Shown here in pieces: positions 39,391 through 49,220 of a stretch of 64,000 bases of DNA (within the stretch, counting starts at the first letter, position 1; the number at the start of each line of letters is the position of its first letter). Both the position numbers and the translations under genes were made by a program. Origin of the DNA: Candidatus Bartonella washoeensis Sb944nv (GTDB lineage: Bacteria; Pseudomonadota; Alphaproteobacteria; Rhizobiales; Rhizobiaceae); NCBI RefSeq assembly GCF_000278135.1, contig NZ_JH725024.1:332901-396900 (forward strand), read 5' to 3'. Under the pieces are notes generated by a model. It did not search any database. It was not told where the DNA came from and saw only the letters and a program-made list of their open reading frames with translations.

Positions 39391-40057
39391 AAGAAAAAGA
39401 CATAGAACAATACACTGCACACGCGCGCTTGTTTGATCAAGACCGCATGCTCACCTCACGCCGCATTACCCGCGCATCACTAGCCATTGCTGGCATAGCC
39501 GTCACAGCGGCTTTCCTCTCCTCCTTAGCGGTTATAACACTCACCCCCCTCAAAACCGTTGAACCCTTTGTCATCCGCGTTGACAATTCAACAGGGATTG
39601 TCGAAGTTGTCGAAGCCTTAAAAGAGGACCCGACAAATGTCGACGAAGCAATCATGTGCTACTTCGCTGCACAATAAGTCCGTGCCCACGAAGGCTTTGA
39701 AGCAGCAGAGGTACAACATAACTCGAAACCGTTTCTCTCCTCTCCTCCCACGAAAAGCAAAAAAGATTTGCTGGCTGGTATGATGCACAAAATCCACAAA
39801 GCCCATAAATTCTCTACAAAAACGCTTCCGTCACGGTAACGATAAAATCAATCTCCTTTATCAGTCAAGATGTCGCACAGGTGCGTTATTACAAAATCGT
39901 TCGCGACAATGATAACAACAAAGAGCCTATCAAAAACTGGGGTGCAACACGCACCTTTGAATACATCAACGCCCCCATCTTGGTACAAAACCACTTGGTC
40001 AATCCTCTTGGCTTTATTGTTAGTGAATATAGAACAGATCCAAAAGTGGTCGACTAA
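39387..40057 (+). pseudogene. virB8: virB8, disrupted
   Basis: The N-terminal part is in frame: cytoplasmic tail, membrane segment near 39465-39540, then [24 protein letters not shown] at 39675-39677 follows CYFAAQ. A frameshift near 39720 and one more stop precede the C-terminal part (TIKSISFISQDVAQVRYYK, then NPLGFIVSEYRTDPKVVD). VirB8 is the periplasmic assembly factor; this copy is dead. Confidence 0.9.
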
Positions 40058-40060
40058 TCC

Positions 40061-40916
40061 ATGAAAAAAATCCTTTTGCTTCTTCTCAACACTATCGCCT
40101 TTTCTTCTAGGCAAGGAAGCTATGCAAGTGTTTTTCCCACCTACGCTCCGAGCGATAGTCGCATTCGCTTTGTCAATTATGATGCTTATAATGTCACAAA
40201 AATTATTGGCTCAATACGCTCATCAGTCCAAATATAATTTTCTGCCAATGAAGAAATCGCCTATGTCGCTATTGGCAACAGCGTCGCGTGGGAAGTTGCT
40301 CCAGCGGACAATATTCTTTTCCTCAAAGCCCGTAAAGTTCAACCGATCACCAATCGCAAGTTGTCACCACACGCCGTGATGGCTTGATGGCTCAAAGCGC
40401 TCCTACCAATTCGAATTGATGGTGAAAAATGGCGACATTGCAACGGGACAAGAAACCTATTTCCTTGTGAAATTCTGCTATCCACAAGACGAAGCAGAAC
40501 AAAGAAGGCTCGAAGCACAATTAAGACAAGCAAAAAAACAAGCACAACGAATTGATGGTGTCTTTTATGCTTATGAACAATATGGACCACGCAACTGGAC
40601 TTATACCGCTCAAGGGGCTATCACTCTTGAACCATCCTCCGTTTATGACAATGGAAAAACAACAACATTTACCTTTCCCGATAATCAAGAAATTCCTGCT
40701 ATTTATATTGTAAGCAGTGACGGCATAGAATCCCTGATTCCTAGAACCACAAAAGACAATATGGTTATTGTCCACGCTATTAGCGCGCACTTCACGCTAA
40801 GACATGGGAGAAATATTTTATGCGTTTTCAATGAAGCCTATCAAAAACAAGGTACAAATCCAGGAACAGGAATAACTTCACCATCTGTTGAACGCAAAAT
40901 CGCATCAGATCTTTAA
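40061..40916 (+). pseudogene. virB9: virB9, disrupted
   Basis: A signal peptide precedes [20 protein letters not shown] and the frame stops at a TAA at 40235-40237. It resumes with IAYVAIGNSVAWEVAP and shifts frame near 40360-40400. The C-terminal half is then open to 40916 ([36 protein letters not shown]). VirB9 forms the outer-membrane core with VirB7 and VirB10. One stop and one frameshift are enough to kill it. Confidence 0.9.
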
Positions 40917-40946
40917 ATGAAGCGGAAATGAAGGGAGAACTCATAA

Positions 40947-41870
40947 ATGAGTGATAAGAGCGATACACCAATCAATGAAGATCGTGGCGCAATTGGCGAT
41001 GAGAGAAACAATATCTCAAAATCACTTGGAACAAAAATCGTTGTTATTATAGTCTTTTTAGGATTTTGCGCTTATGTCTTTTGGAATATCCTCTCAACCC
41101 CAACACCAACAAAAAATACAGCAAAACCCCATAAAAACAGTCGCAAAACTTTCATAATTCACTCACCCCTTTAGAATTGGCACCATCTAATCCCCAAGCC
41201 AAAATAGGTAAAATGTTTTACCACCACCACAACCGCTCATACAAGAACCGAAAAAAGACGATCCACTCCTTGATACAACAAGACGCGCTCCAGTTCTCGC
41301 TTTTGGGAACGACTCTCGCTCTCAATTAAAAGATATCGTAAAAAACAATTTCACTAACGTACTCGGCAAATTTAACTCGCTTGAAAACATTAATGCACTT
41401 GAAAGTCTGCAAAACTCTCAAAATTTTACTGCTCTTCTAAAACCGACAAAAACAGAAGAAACAAAGGCAAGTTTTATCGGCAATAGAAACTTTATCATCG
41501 CAATGGGCACATCGATCCCTTGTATCTTCGAAACCGCATTAAACAGTGATCAACCGGGATTTGCAAGTTGTGTTATTAACCGTGATATCCTCTCTGATAA
41601 TGGTCGCGTTGTTCTGCTTGATAAAGGAACGCAAGTGGTAGGCGAATACCGAGGGGGTATAAAACAAAGACAATCCCGCCTCTTTGTCCTTTGGACAAGA
41701 GCAAAAACACCAAACGGTGTCATCATTCCCCTCGCCTCACCAGCAACCGACAGTTTAGGGAGAGCCGGTTTTGATGGCAACATTAACACCCATTGGTGGG
41801 AACGCTTTGGATCTTCCCTTTTACTTACCGTCATTGACGGCGCCACCACAAGCTTAACAAATAAAAATGA
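40947..41870 (+). pseudogene. virB10: virB10, frameshifted and 3'-truncated
   Basis: The N-terminal cytoplasmic and membrane part (about residues 1-50) is open and frameshifts near 41150. The proline-rich periplasmic region follows with a stop. The beta-domain is then open (RNFIIAMGTSIPCIFETALN, SDNGRVVLLDKGTQVVGEYR). Just after FGSSLLLTVIDGATTS the sequence passes in frame into virB11. The last 75 or so residues of VirB10, including the outer-membrane antenna end, are lost. Confidence 0.9.
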
Positions 41871-42840
41871 TGAAAACTTATTTGAAATTGTTATCAATCG
41901 TCCCGGTGAAGTAATCGTTGGAGATCCCAACGGCTGGCAAACCCACATCCTTAAGGAATTGACATATGGTGAATTAGAAGGAATTGTAAAAGTCGTTGCG
42001 GCTTATACAACACAAAAGATCAGCGTAGAAAACCCCGTTCTCTCCGCAACACTGCCCAACAATGAACGCATACAGATTGTTATGCCTTCGTTGCAGCCAA
42101 TACGATCAGTATAACAATTCGCAAACCTTCATCACGCACTTTTTCTCTTGAAAGTTTACATGAAAATCATTTGTTTTCGGTCGCGGAGAATGTCAGTTTT
42201 ACCGCTATAAAACAAATGACTAAACGCATAGGCGAACTCTCACCCACAGATCAAGAATTAACCAACTTGTTTATTGCCAAAGATTTTTGCAATTTTTTAG
42301 AGCAAGCAGTTATCACACAACAAAATATTTTGATATCTGGCAAAACCGGTTCGGGGAAAACAACACTCTCTAAAGCTTTGATTGCAAAAATTCCTGACTA
42401 CGAACGCATTCTCACCATTGAGGATATCCAGAACTTGTCGTTCCGCATGCAAACAAAGGGCAGCTCTTTTATTCAAAAGACAATCAAGGGCTGGCAAAAG
42501 CCGGAGCGAAAGAACTGCTGGAATCTGGATTACGGATGCGCCCCGATAGAATACTTTTACAGGAACTTAGAAACGGTACAGCTTTTTACTATATCCGCAA
42601 TGTCAATTCCGGTCACCCAGGCTCCATCACCACTGTTCATGCCTCAACAGCACTTGCTGCCTTTGAACAGATGACCCTTCTTGTAAAAGAAAGTGATGGA
42701 GGCGCTAATTTAGCACGCGATGATATCCGCGGTTTATTAATTTCTTGATTAATGTCATCATTCAATACAAACGTCTTGAAGGAAAATTCCGTGTCACAGA
42801 AATCTATTACGACCCTTTTAAACGTCGAGACACTTTCTAA
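41871..42840 (+). pseudogene. virB11: virB11 ATPase, 5'-truncated, fused to virB10 and frameshifted
   Basis: The sequence begins at ENLFEIVINRPGEV, lacking about 25 N-terminal residues, in the same frame as virB10. It frameshifts near 42110, reopens with the Walker A block ISGKTGSGKTTLSKALIAKI, shifts again near 42440, and ends with MRPDRILLQELRNGTAFYY, GHPGSITTVHAST and a broken tail before the TAA at 42838-42840. VirB11 is the hexameric traffic ATPase. The fusion shows that a deletion of about 0.3 kb removed the virB10-virB11 junction. Confidence 0.9.
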
Positions 42841-43114
42841 AAAATGCAAAATCAATTAAACAAATCTGAATGTACCCTGTTCTCTCAAAATGGAATGATC
42901 ATCACGAACAATGTAAATGAACCACCAGTCTTGTTCTCTATGAAGATCACAGCATGGCTTAAAGATCACAGCGTGACTTCCACCTTCCTTATACAGGCAT
43001 AATCATTTAATGCAGTCGGCAATTGCTTCTTATTGATTAATATGCATAATCACTGTCAATTTCTACATATCTTTTCCACGCTTTTCCGCTTTTTTTCTAT
43101 CCTTTTTAAACTTA
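42841..43114. other. Spacer between convergent remnants
   Basis: No gene, terminator hairpin or repeat is evident. The decayed virB operon ends here from the left and the antitoxin remnants point towards it from the right. Confidence 0.4.
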
Positions 43115-43381
43115 CTAAAATAGCTTACCGAACGCATAATTCAATATCCAGCTGTTTAAACAGAAACATAATATCTTTTGCATAAAAACATCTTCGCCCC
43201 TATCAGTTTTTTCAAAAGTCTCAAGTGTTTCCGCATGAGGAACAGAAATATCAAACGACAATCCTCTTTCATGAACAACTTTAGTTAAAGAAATTTGTAT
43301 AAAATCAGACACTGTAAGCCCTAGAGTTCCTAATATTTCATGGACTTTTTTCCAAACTCTTATCTCTGCGTGCCCGCACAA
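43115..43381 (-). pseudogene. DinJ/RelB-type antitoxin remnant
   Basis: The peptide has the DinJ-family core KVHEILGTLGLTVSDFIQIS, then VVHERGLSFDISVPHAET, a ribbon-helix-helix antitoxin pattern, but lacks the normal N-terminal strand. It instead begins in the tail of the VbhA-like remnant. After RGEDVFM the sequence departs from the family. No RelE/YafQ toxin follows. It is probably an orphaned, truncated antitoxin of a plasmid addiction module. Confidence 0.65.
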
Positions 43382-43589
43382 TATCCTTTGAATCCCTTAT
43401 TAGCTTCATACTTACGTTTTATCCGTTCCATGAAATCTTTTACTACAGCATTTGTTTCAAGCTCTCCAATAATAACGCGCTCGATCTGAGCAACAATTTT
43501 TGAATCTGGTTCCAACCCCTCTAAATGTTGCTTGCCAATACATTTGCAGCATAGCGGCGGCAACGCTTAATTTCGTCTTCACGCAACAT
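43360..43589 (-). pseudogene. vbhA: VbhA-like Fic antitoxin, frameshifted at its inhibitory motif
   Basis: From the ATG at 43589 the frame reads MLREDEIKRCRRYAANVLAS and then stops after a one-base loss. In the next frame QHLEGLEPDSKIVAQIERV, then IGELETNAVVKDFMERIKRK continues to 43360. This follows the known VbhA antitoxin of the B. schoenbuchensis VbhA-VbhT module closely along its whole length. The inhibitory [S/T]xxxE[G/N] motif would read SQHLEG, but the frameshift falls inside it. The Fic toxin VbhT that should follow is absent. This remnant ties the neighbouring dead T4SS to a Vbh-type conjugation system. Confidence 0.82.
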
Positions 43590-43689
43590 ATAAAACTTTC
43601 TTTGATTGCCTTCTTATTATATATCATTATTGAGCTATAGAAAAATCTTAATAGCTTAACTTTCTTTACCGCATGATACTTTTTGACCT

Positions 43690-44060
43690 TCTATACCCTA
43701 TCGCATCGTTTAGCTCTTGTGCACGTCTCTGTTGTAAAAATTTAACAGCGGTTTGAAACTCGTCCATAAGCTTTTTATCCCGAGGCTGTTTTGGGAGAAG
43801 AGCTTTTGACAAATCAAAATCTTGTTTATGAATTGCATCCTATCCAAAAACGCTTATTTAACGCGTTCTGTTAATATTCTCTGGCATATTGGAATAAAGT
43901 ATCACGACCAGCCTCTACATTTTTCATATAAATGACTGCTTTTTTTTAGAAAAAAAGTACTCCAAATTTCAATGGCTCACGCTCACCTGTCAACCTGTCC
44001 ATATGCTGTGCATAGGCGTTTTTATAAAAAGATCAAAGTTCTAGAACAACAGAGGCATAG
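43690..44060 (-). pseudogene. Unidentified decayed gene
   Basis: On the minus strand, coding-like fragments run in order: YKNAYAQHMDRLTGEREPLK, then YMKNVEAGRDTLFQYAREY, then DFDLSKALLPKQPRDKKLMD with FQTAVKFLQQRRAQELND. Stops and frameshifts separate them. Composition is that of a real former protein, but I do not recognise the family. Its place beside the dead Vbh-like operon makes a mobilisation or plasmid gene plausible, which is inference only. Confidence 0.4.
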
Positions 44061-45123
44061 TATCATGTGGATTCAGCGGATTCAAAAAATGCTTTAATTT
44101 GATACGCCGCGAAAACGATACTGCACTTTTTATATCTTTTTTAAACTATCAATATTTCTTAAACTTTTTACTTAAACTTGATGCTAAGCCAAAAAAATAC
44201 AACCATCATGAATAAAAGCTCTCATGATATCTTCATCATTGCTAAGCGCTCAAAAACTGTTGAAATTAACAGAATTGCATATAACCACACACTTAAAATT
44301 ATGAAAACAGAAGAACCATCCCCTCAGCTCACCACCCAATTTCAAAAGCAAATTGCTGCGTATTTTTTACTCTCATACGAACACTCTGTAAGATAAAGAT
44401 AGCTTTATTGTATTCTAATAATATGGCAAAAAAGATGGGTCTCTACTCCATAGAATGAAAAAATTCTTGAATAAAAAACTGATGCTCGACAAACGATAAG
44501 TCAATGCATCCAATTTATCTTGACCAACCTTACCTCTTTCAAGAATTGTAGTCATCATTTCCTATTTTACCCCCCATTTTAAACAATGTGCACTTAATAC
44601 CCCTGCTCTCAATGCTTGGCATGTGCCATAAAGCCTTAAAGCTATGTTTTTGATCTCCAAAATTAAAGTCAAAACACCTACAAAAACGACATTTTTAGTT
44701 TGTTCATCTTGACCTTATATTTATCAATTTTGCTATAAAATTTCATTTCTGTAGCGTCTTTTTAGCTTATTTTTCTCCTTATAACCAACCATGATAAATT
44801 CTATAGCATTGATAATACTCAATTTTATAAAAAAGAATATCTTCAAATTATCATGTGATAAAGTAACAGAATACATCTCTTTGTATCATAAACGATGAAA
44901 AAGCCATTTCCGCAACAACTGTTTCCTCTTCTTTAAACTTTGAATTTTGAATAAAATAAACAAGCGAAAACTATAAAGGCTGTTTGAAAGCGGGCATATT
45001 TTGGCAAGGGGTTCACAATCAGCCTACCTCTATGAAAAAGTATACGTAAAATCCCTCTGTCTACAATCTTATTTGTAAAGTTCTCAATATGAACCATTTC
45101 AGTGAATATATCAATGAAACTAA
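44061..45123. other. Eroded spacer
   Basis: Frames are short and AT-rich on both strands. A minus-strand stretch near 44590-44640 (ALRLYGTCQALRAGV) and a plus-strand frame at 44178-44396 look faintly protein-like, but nothing can be named. Confidence 0.4.
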
Positions 45124-45900
45124 TCACAAACTAGCAAATGGATTGTAAGATCCATTATCCCGCCGCCACTGTAAAGGTTCGGTGAAATCACTTGACCAAA
45201 GACCAATCTTATTATTACGTGCTGCTTCTTCAGCACTCCGATACTGTGCTGGAGCAGGATTCTTACTGTCTTTTGAGAGCACTAACATACCCTCTGCAAG
45301 ACCTGTTTCAGCTAAATCAACTCCTTGAACAAAACACTGCGCATAATAAATACCATTGTGCATAAGAGCCTGTTTACACGATAAATGCTGCCCAAGTGTT
45401 TTGGTAACCAGCCAAGCTGTTGTAACTGCGCCACATGGCCATTCTTGATTGTTTAATTTCGCTTTTTGACGTGGTGCACAAGTATCCACACCATAGAGAT
45501 GAACATTGCGTGTGATATGCGTACGCCAAGATTGCGCAACAGGGGTTACCAATTTAAATGTGACACCACTGGTAACAGATGCCGTACCATAAAAAACAGT
45601 TGTATTGTTTAGAGAAACACTCTTCTGCAAATTGAGAGCCAATTCATGTTTTGCTAATTGCTGTTTGGTGATGGGATCAGTGGACTTTTTTTCTTCCAAA
45701 TGCGTATTCATAATATCTTCGATATCTTGCATTTTAAATGTCTTGAAAACACTTAAATCTATTTTATCTTTATACTGGCTTATCCCCCACAATATAGAAC
45801 CCATAATGTAGATAACGATGATCAGTTTAAATCGTATATGCTTGGCATATTCCCTTAAAAAATTCATTATTTTTCTATCCTTTCGCATTTTTATCAACAT
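45124..45900 (-). CDS. Thermonuclease-family (SNase-like) protein, second intact copy
   Basis: This 258-residue paralogue of the gene at 32525 has an N-terminal cytoplasmic stretch, one membrane anchor (about residues 25-42) and an SNase-like domain (about residues 105-250). Blocks include SGVTFKLVTPVAQSWR, NVHLYGVDTCAPRQKA, WPCGAVTTAWL and YAQCFVQGVDLAETGLAEG. The start at 45900 has an AGAGG site upstream. LYGVDTCAPRQ is closer to the nuclease active-site consensus (VDAPE-like) than in the other copy, but the Glu is replaced. It lies divergent from virB2, in the same place as its paralogue. Confidence 0.78.
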   Translation of the reverse strand: MLIKMRKDRKIMNFLREYAKHIRFKLIIVIYIMGSILWGISQYKDKIDLSVFKTFKMQDIEDIMNTHLEEKKSTDPITKQQLAKHELALNLQKSVSLNNTTVFYGTASVTSGVTFKLVTPVAQSWRTHITRNVHLYGVDTCAPRQKAKLNNQEWPCGAVTTAWLVTKTLGQHLSCKQALMHNGIYYAQCFVQGVDLAETGLAEGMLVLSKDSKNPAPAQYRSAEEAARNNKIGLWSSDFTEPLQWRRDNGSYNPFASL

Positions 45901-46224
45901 CCTCTTCCTCTTGAAGAAAAAACTCTAAGCGGTATGTGTTGCAAATTAACCACATTATGTGAGGAAAATATTATTTTTACATTTTGTATATTGTCATTTT
46001 GATAAAAATAGTACAACTTATAGTTGCTTAATGAAGTTGCCGCAACTCTTAAATCTTTTGTCTCTTACAAGAGAGGATGTTGAGGGGTGGTGGAGTTCGC
46101 TATCAAGACTTTTAAGAAAATCTGAGGGGAGCTTAGGCTGTAAGTCTAAGACGAAAAGGGTCTTTTTGCCCTTTAGCGGCAAAAGGATAGTTACTAATAA
46201 ATATTCTTTTTGAAGAGAGGTAAA
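45901..46224 (+). promoter_or_regulatory. Structured leader of the intact virB operon
   Basis: The region between the divergent thermonuclease gene and virB2 is less AT-rich than other spacers. A 9-bp hairpin is formed by 46162-46170 with 46178-46186 (CTTTTTGCC and GGCAAAAGG, one G-T pair), without a T-tract after it. An AGAGAGG ribosome binding site (46214-46220) precedes the ATG at 46225. It presumably holds the virB promoter; in other bartonellae the BatR response regulator activates virB, but I see no site that I can assign to it. Confidence 0.45.
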
Positions 46225-46548
46225 ATGACAGACAACACATCCAAGAACATTATTTTTATCGTTATCATGTTGCTGTTAACAGCGCTCGTTGTAACAAATC
46301 CCTCTTATGCCGCTACTGCTACTGGGAGTGGTCTGGGTAATATTGATACTGTCTTACAGAGTATTGTTAATATGATGACAGGGGGAACGGCAAGGCTGAT
46401 TGCGATTATATGTGTTGCTGCCGTAGGCATTGGCTGGATGTACGGCTTTATTGATTTACGCAAAGCAGCTTACTGTATTATCGGCATTGGTATTGTTTTT
46501 GGGGCGCCTACTCTTGTTGGTAAATTAATGGGCACGAGCACAACATAA
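46225..46548 (+). CDS. virB2: VirB2 pilin
   Basis: This 107-residue prepilin has a leader ending about AATA and two hydrophobic segments around the short loop YGFIDLRK. It is the major pilus subunit of the intact VirB/D4 T4SS. The ATG at 46225 has a strong ribosome binding site; a TTG at 46210 lies upstream without one. It is followed directly by virB3. Confidence 0.88.
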   Translation: MTDNTSKNIIFIVIMLLLTALVVTNPSYAATATGSGLGNIDTVLQSIVNMMTGGTARLIAIICVAAVGIGWMYGFIDLRKAAYCIIGIGIVFGAPTLVGKLMGTSTT

Positions 46549-46860
46549 ATGAACGAAGATCCACTTTTCCTTGCCTGTACACGGCCGGCTATGTTTGCCG
46601 GTGTCACAATGGAAGCGATGGGGCTTAATATCATGGCGACATCTATTCTGTTTATTTTAACCAGCGATTTTACAATGATTGGTCTTGGCATTGGATTGCA
46701 CTTTGTTTTGCGCGAAGTAACAAAACACGACCATAACCAATTTCGCGTATTATTCGCTTGGCTCAACACCCGAGGAAAACAAAGAAACCTCAACAGATGG
46801 GGAGGAGGATCAACATCCCCCCTGCGCCTTATCCGTACTTATAAGGAACTACGCTGGTGA
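46549..46860 (+). CDS. virB3: VirB3 inner-membrane T4SS protein
   Basis: This 103-residue protein begins NEDPLFLACTRPAMFAG and has the usual paired hydrophobic segment (about residues 15-50). It ends in a basic C-terminus and overlaps virB4 by 4 bases (GTGA). It joins VirB4 at the inner-membrane base of the channel. It is intact, unlike its counterpart at 33793. Confidence 0.9.
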   Translation: MNEDPLFLACTRPAMFAGVTMEAMGLNIMATSILFILTSDFTMIGLGIGLHFVLREVTKHDHNQFRVLFAWLNTRGKQRNLNRWGGGSTSPLRLIRTYKELRW

Positions 46861-49220
46861 AACAGATGTCAATGATGAAACGGGAAACTTTGCCTGAAGA
46901 ATATATCCCTTACATACGCCACGTCAACCAACACGTTGTTGCATTAAATTCACGCTGCTTAATGACTGTGTTGGCTGTTGAGGGCATAAATTTTGACACT
47001 GTAGATATCGATCAATTAAATTCCTTACATAACCAATTAAATACTCTCTTAAAAAATATCGCGGATGAACGTGTTGCTTTATACTCCCACATCATTCGCC
47101 GTCGCGAAACAATCTATCCAGAAAGTCGTTTTCTTTCATCTTTTGCAACAACATTAGATGAAAAATACAAAAAGAAAATGGTTTCGCAAGAGCTGTATAG
47201 AAATGATCTTTTTCTTTCTCTTCTATGGAATCCGGCATCAGATAAGACTGAACAACTCGCTTCATTTTTTCAGCGCTTAACAAAAGCGAAAAAAACACAA
47301 TCTGAACCAGATATTGAAGCCATTCGTAAAATCGAAGAGTTAAGCCAAGATCTTATACAAGGGTTAGAGAGCTATGAAGCGCGCCTCTTGTCAATCTATC
47401 CGCATGAAGGCATTTTATTTTCCGAGCAAAGTGAATTTCTCCATCAATTGGTGGGAGGAAGACGTGAACGTATTCCTCTCACCTTTGGGACTATTGCATC
47501 AACGATTTACTCAGATCGTGTTATTTTTGGCAAAGAAATAATCGAAATTCGCCATGAAAGTAATGAACGCTTTGTTGGTATGTTTGGATGGAAAGAATAT
47601 CCTTCTAAAACACGCCCGGGTATGACTGATGGTTTACTCACAGCACCGTTTGAATTCATCTTAACACAATCTTTTGTCTTTAAGAGTAAAGCCGCTGCAA
47701 GCGTCATTATGGGGCGCAAGCAAAATCAAATGATTAATGTAGCAGATCGTGCCAGCTCACAAATTGAGGCACTTGATGAAGCACTTGATGATTTGGAATC
47801 AAATCGTTTTGTTTTGGGTGAACATCATCTTTCTCTAGCCGTTTTTGCTGATCGCCCAAAGGCATTAGCTGAACACTTATCAAAAGCACGCTCCCACTTA
47901 ACCAATGGCGGAGCTGTTATCGCCAGAGAAGATTTAGGATTAGAAGCTGCATGGTGGGCACAACTGCCTGGAAATTTCAGCTATCGTGCACGCTCTGGAG
48001 CCATTACCAGCAGAAATTTTGCAGCTTTATCGCCCTTCCATTCCTTTCCCATTGGCAAACTTGAAGGCAATGTTTGGGGAACTGCTGTAGCATTACTAAA
48101 AACACAGGCTGGTTCACCTTATTATTTTAATTTTCATTATGGTGACCTTGGCAACACCTTTGTTTGCGGCCCATCGGGATCTGGTAAAACCGTAATTGTT
48201 AATTTCCTTCTTGCACAATTACAAAAACATAACCCGACAATGGTTTTTTTCGATAAAGATCAGGGTGCAGAGATTTTTGTGCGTGCTGGAGGTGGAAAAT
48301 ATAAACCTTTAAAAAACGGACAGCCCACCGGTATTGCGCCATTAAAAGGCATGGAATACACCGAAAAAAACAAAATCTTTCTTCGTCATTGGGTCTTAAA
48401 GCTTGTCACAGCTGAAGGACAAACAGTGACAGACCAAGAGAGACAAGACATCGCCAAAGCCATCGATTCTTTGGAAAGTCTACCCCATGCACAACGCTCT
48501 CTTGGTGCCCTTCAATTGTTTTTTGATAACACATCAAAAGAAGGAATTGCCATACGGTTACAACGCTGGATCAAAGGCAATGACTTAGGGTGGGTTTTTG
48601 ATAACGATCAAGATGATCTCAATTTAGATGCCCAATTTATTGGCTATGATATGACCGATTTCTTAGACAATGAAGAAATTCGACGCCCCTTGATGATGTA
48701 TCTGTTTAACCGTATTCTGGATCTTATTGATGGACGGCGCATTATTATTGTTATTGATGAATTCTGGAAAGCACTTGAAGATGATTCATTTAAAGCTTTT
48801 GCACAAGACCGCCTCAAGACGATCCGTAAACAAAATGGTATGATGCTCTTTGCCACGCAAAGCCCCAAAGACGCTTTGAACTCAACAATTGCACACACCA
48901 TTATAGAGCAGTGCCCTACCCAAATATTCTTTCCAAACCAAAAAGCAAATTACAACGATTATGTTGAAGATTTCAAACTGACTGAGCGTGAATTTGAACT
49001 GATACAGTCAGAATTAAGCAGAGAATCGCGCCGTTTTCTCATCAAGCAAGGACAAAATTCCGTCGTTGCAGAACTCAACTTGCGTGGAATGAACGATGAG
49101 ATTGCTGTCTTAAGCGGTACAACTAAGAATATCGAACTTGTGAACCAAATTATCAGCGAATATGGAGCAGACCCCGAAAAATGGCTGCCCATCTTTCATC
49201 AAAGGAGAGAAAATCAATGA
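46857..49220 (+). CDS. virB4: VirB4 T4SS ATPase
   Basis: This 787-residue ATPase has a Walker A motif, GPSGSGKT, near residue 438, a Walker B strand in IIIVIDEFWKALEDD, and the conserved LFATQSPKDAL block. The start is the GTG at 46857, overlapping virB3, or one of the nearby ATGs (46866, 46872). VirB4 energises assembly and substrate transfer at the inner membrane. The length is usual for the family and the frame is clean. Confidence 0.94.
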   Translation: MKQMSMMKRETLPEEYIPYIRHVNQHVVALNSRCLMTVLAVEGINFDTVDIDQLNSLHNQLNTLLKNIADERVALYSHIIRRRETIYPESRFLSSFATTLDEKYKKKMVSQELYRNDLFLSLLWNPASDKTEQLASFFQRLTKAKKTQSEPDIEAIRKIEELSQDLIQGLESYEARLLSIYPHEGILFSEQSEFLHQLVGGRRERIPLTFGTIASTIYSDRVIFGKEIIEIRHESNERFVGMFGWKEYPSKTRPGMTDGLLTAPFEFILTQSFVFKSKAAASVIMGRKQNQMINVADRASSQIEALDEALDDLESNRFVLGEHHLSLAVFADRPKALAEHLSKARSHLTNGGAVIAREDLGLEAAWWAQLPGNFSYRARSGAITSRNFAALSPFHSFPIGKLEGNVWGTAVALLKTQAGSPYYFNFHYGDLGNTFVCGPSGSGKTVIVNFLLAQLQKHNPTMVFFDKDQGAEIFVRAGGGKYKPLKNGQPTGIAPLKGMEYTEKNKIFLRHWVLKLVTAEGQTVTDQERQDIAKAIDSLESLPHAQRSLGALQLFFDNTSKEGIAIRLQRWIKGNDLGWVFDNDQDDLNLDAQFIGYDMTDFLDNEEIRRPLMMYLFNRILDLIDGRRIIIVIDEFWKALEDDSFKAFAQDRLKTIRKQNGMMLFATQSPKDALNSTIAHTIIEQCPTQIFFPNQKANYNDYVEDFKLTEREFELIQSELSRESRRFLIKQGQNSVVAELNLRGMNDEIAVLSGTTKNIELVNQIISEYGADPEKWLPIFHQRRENQ

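Noticed and set aside
42841..45123. A hidden relaxase gene for the Vbh-like system
   Set aside because: The decayed minus-strand peptides at 43690-44060 show no relaxase histidine or tyrosine motif that I can recognise.
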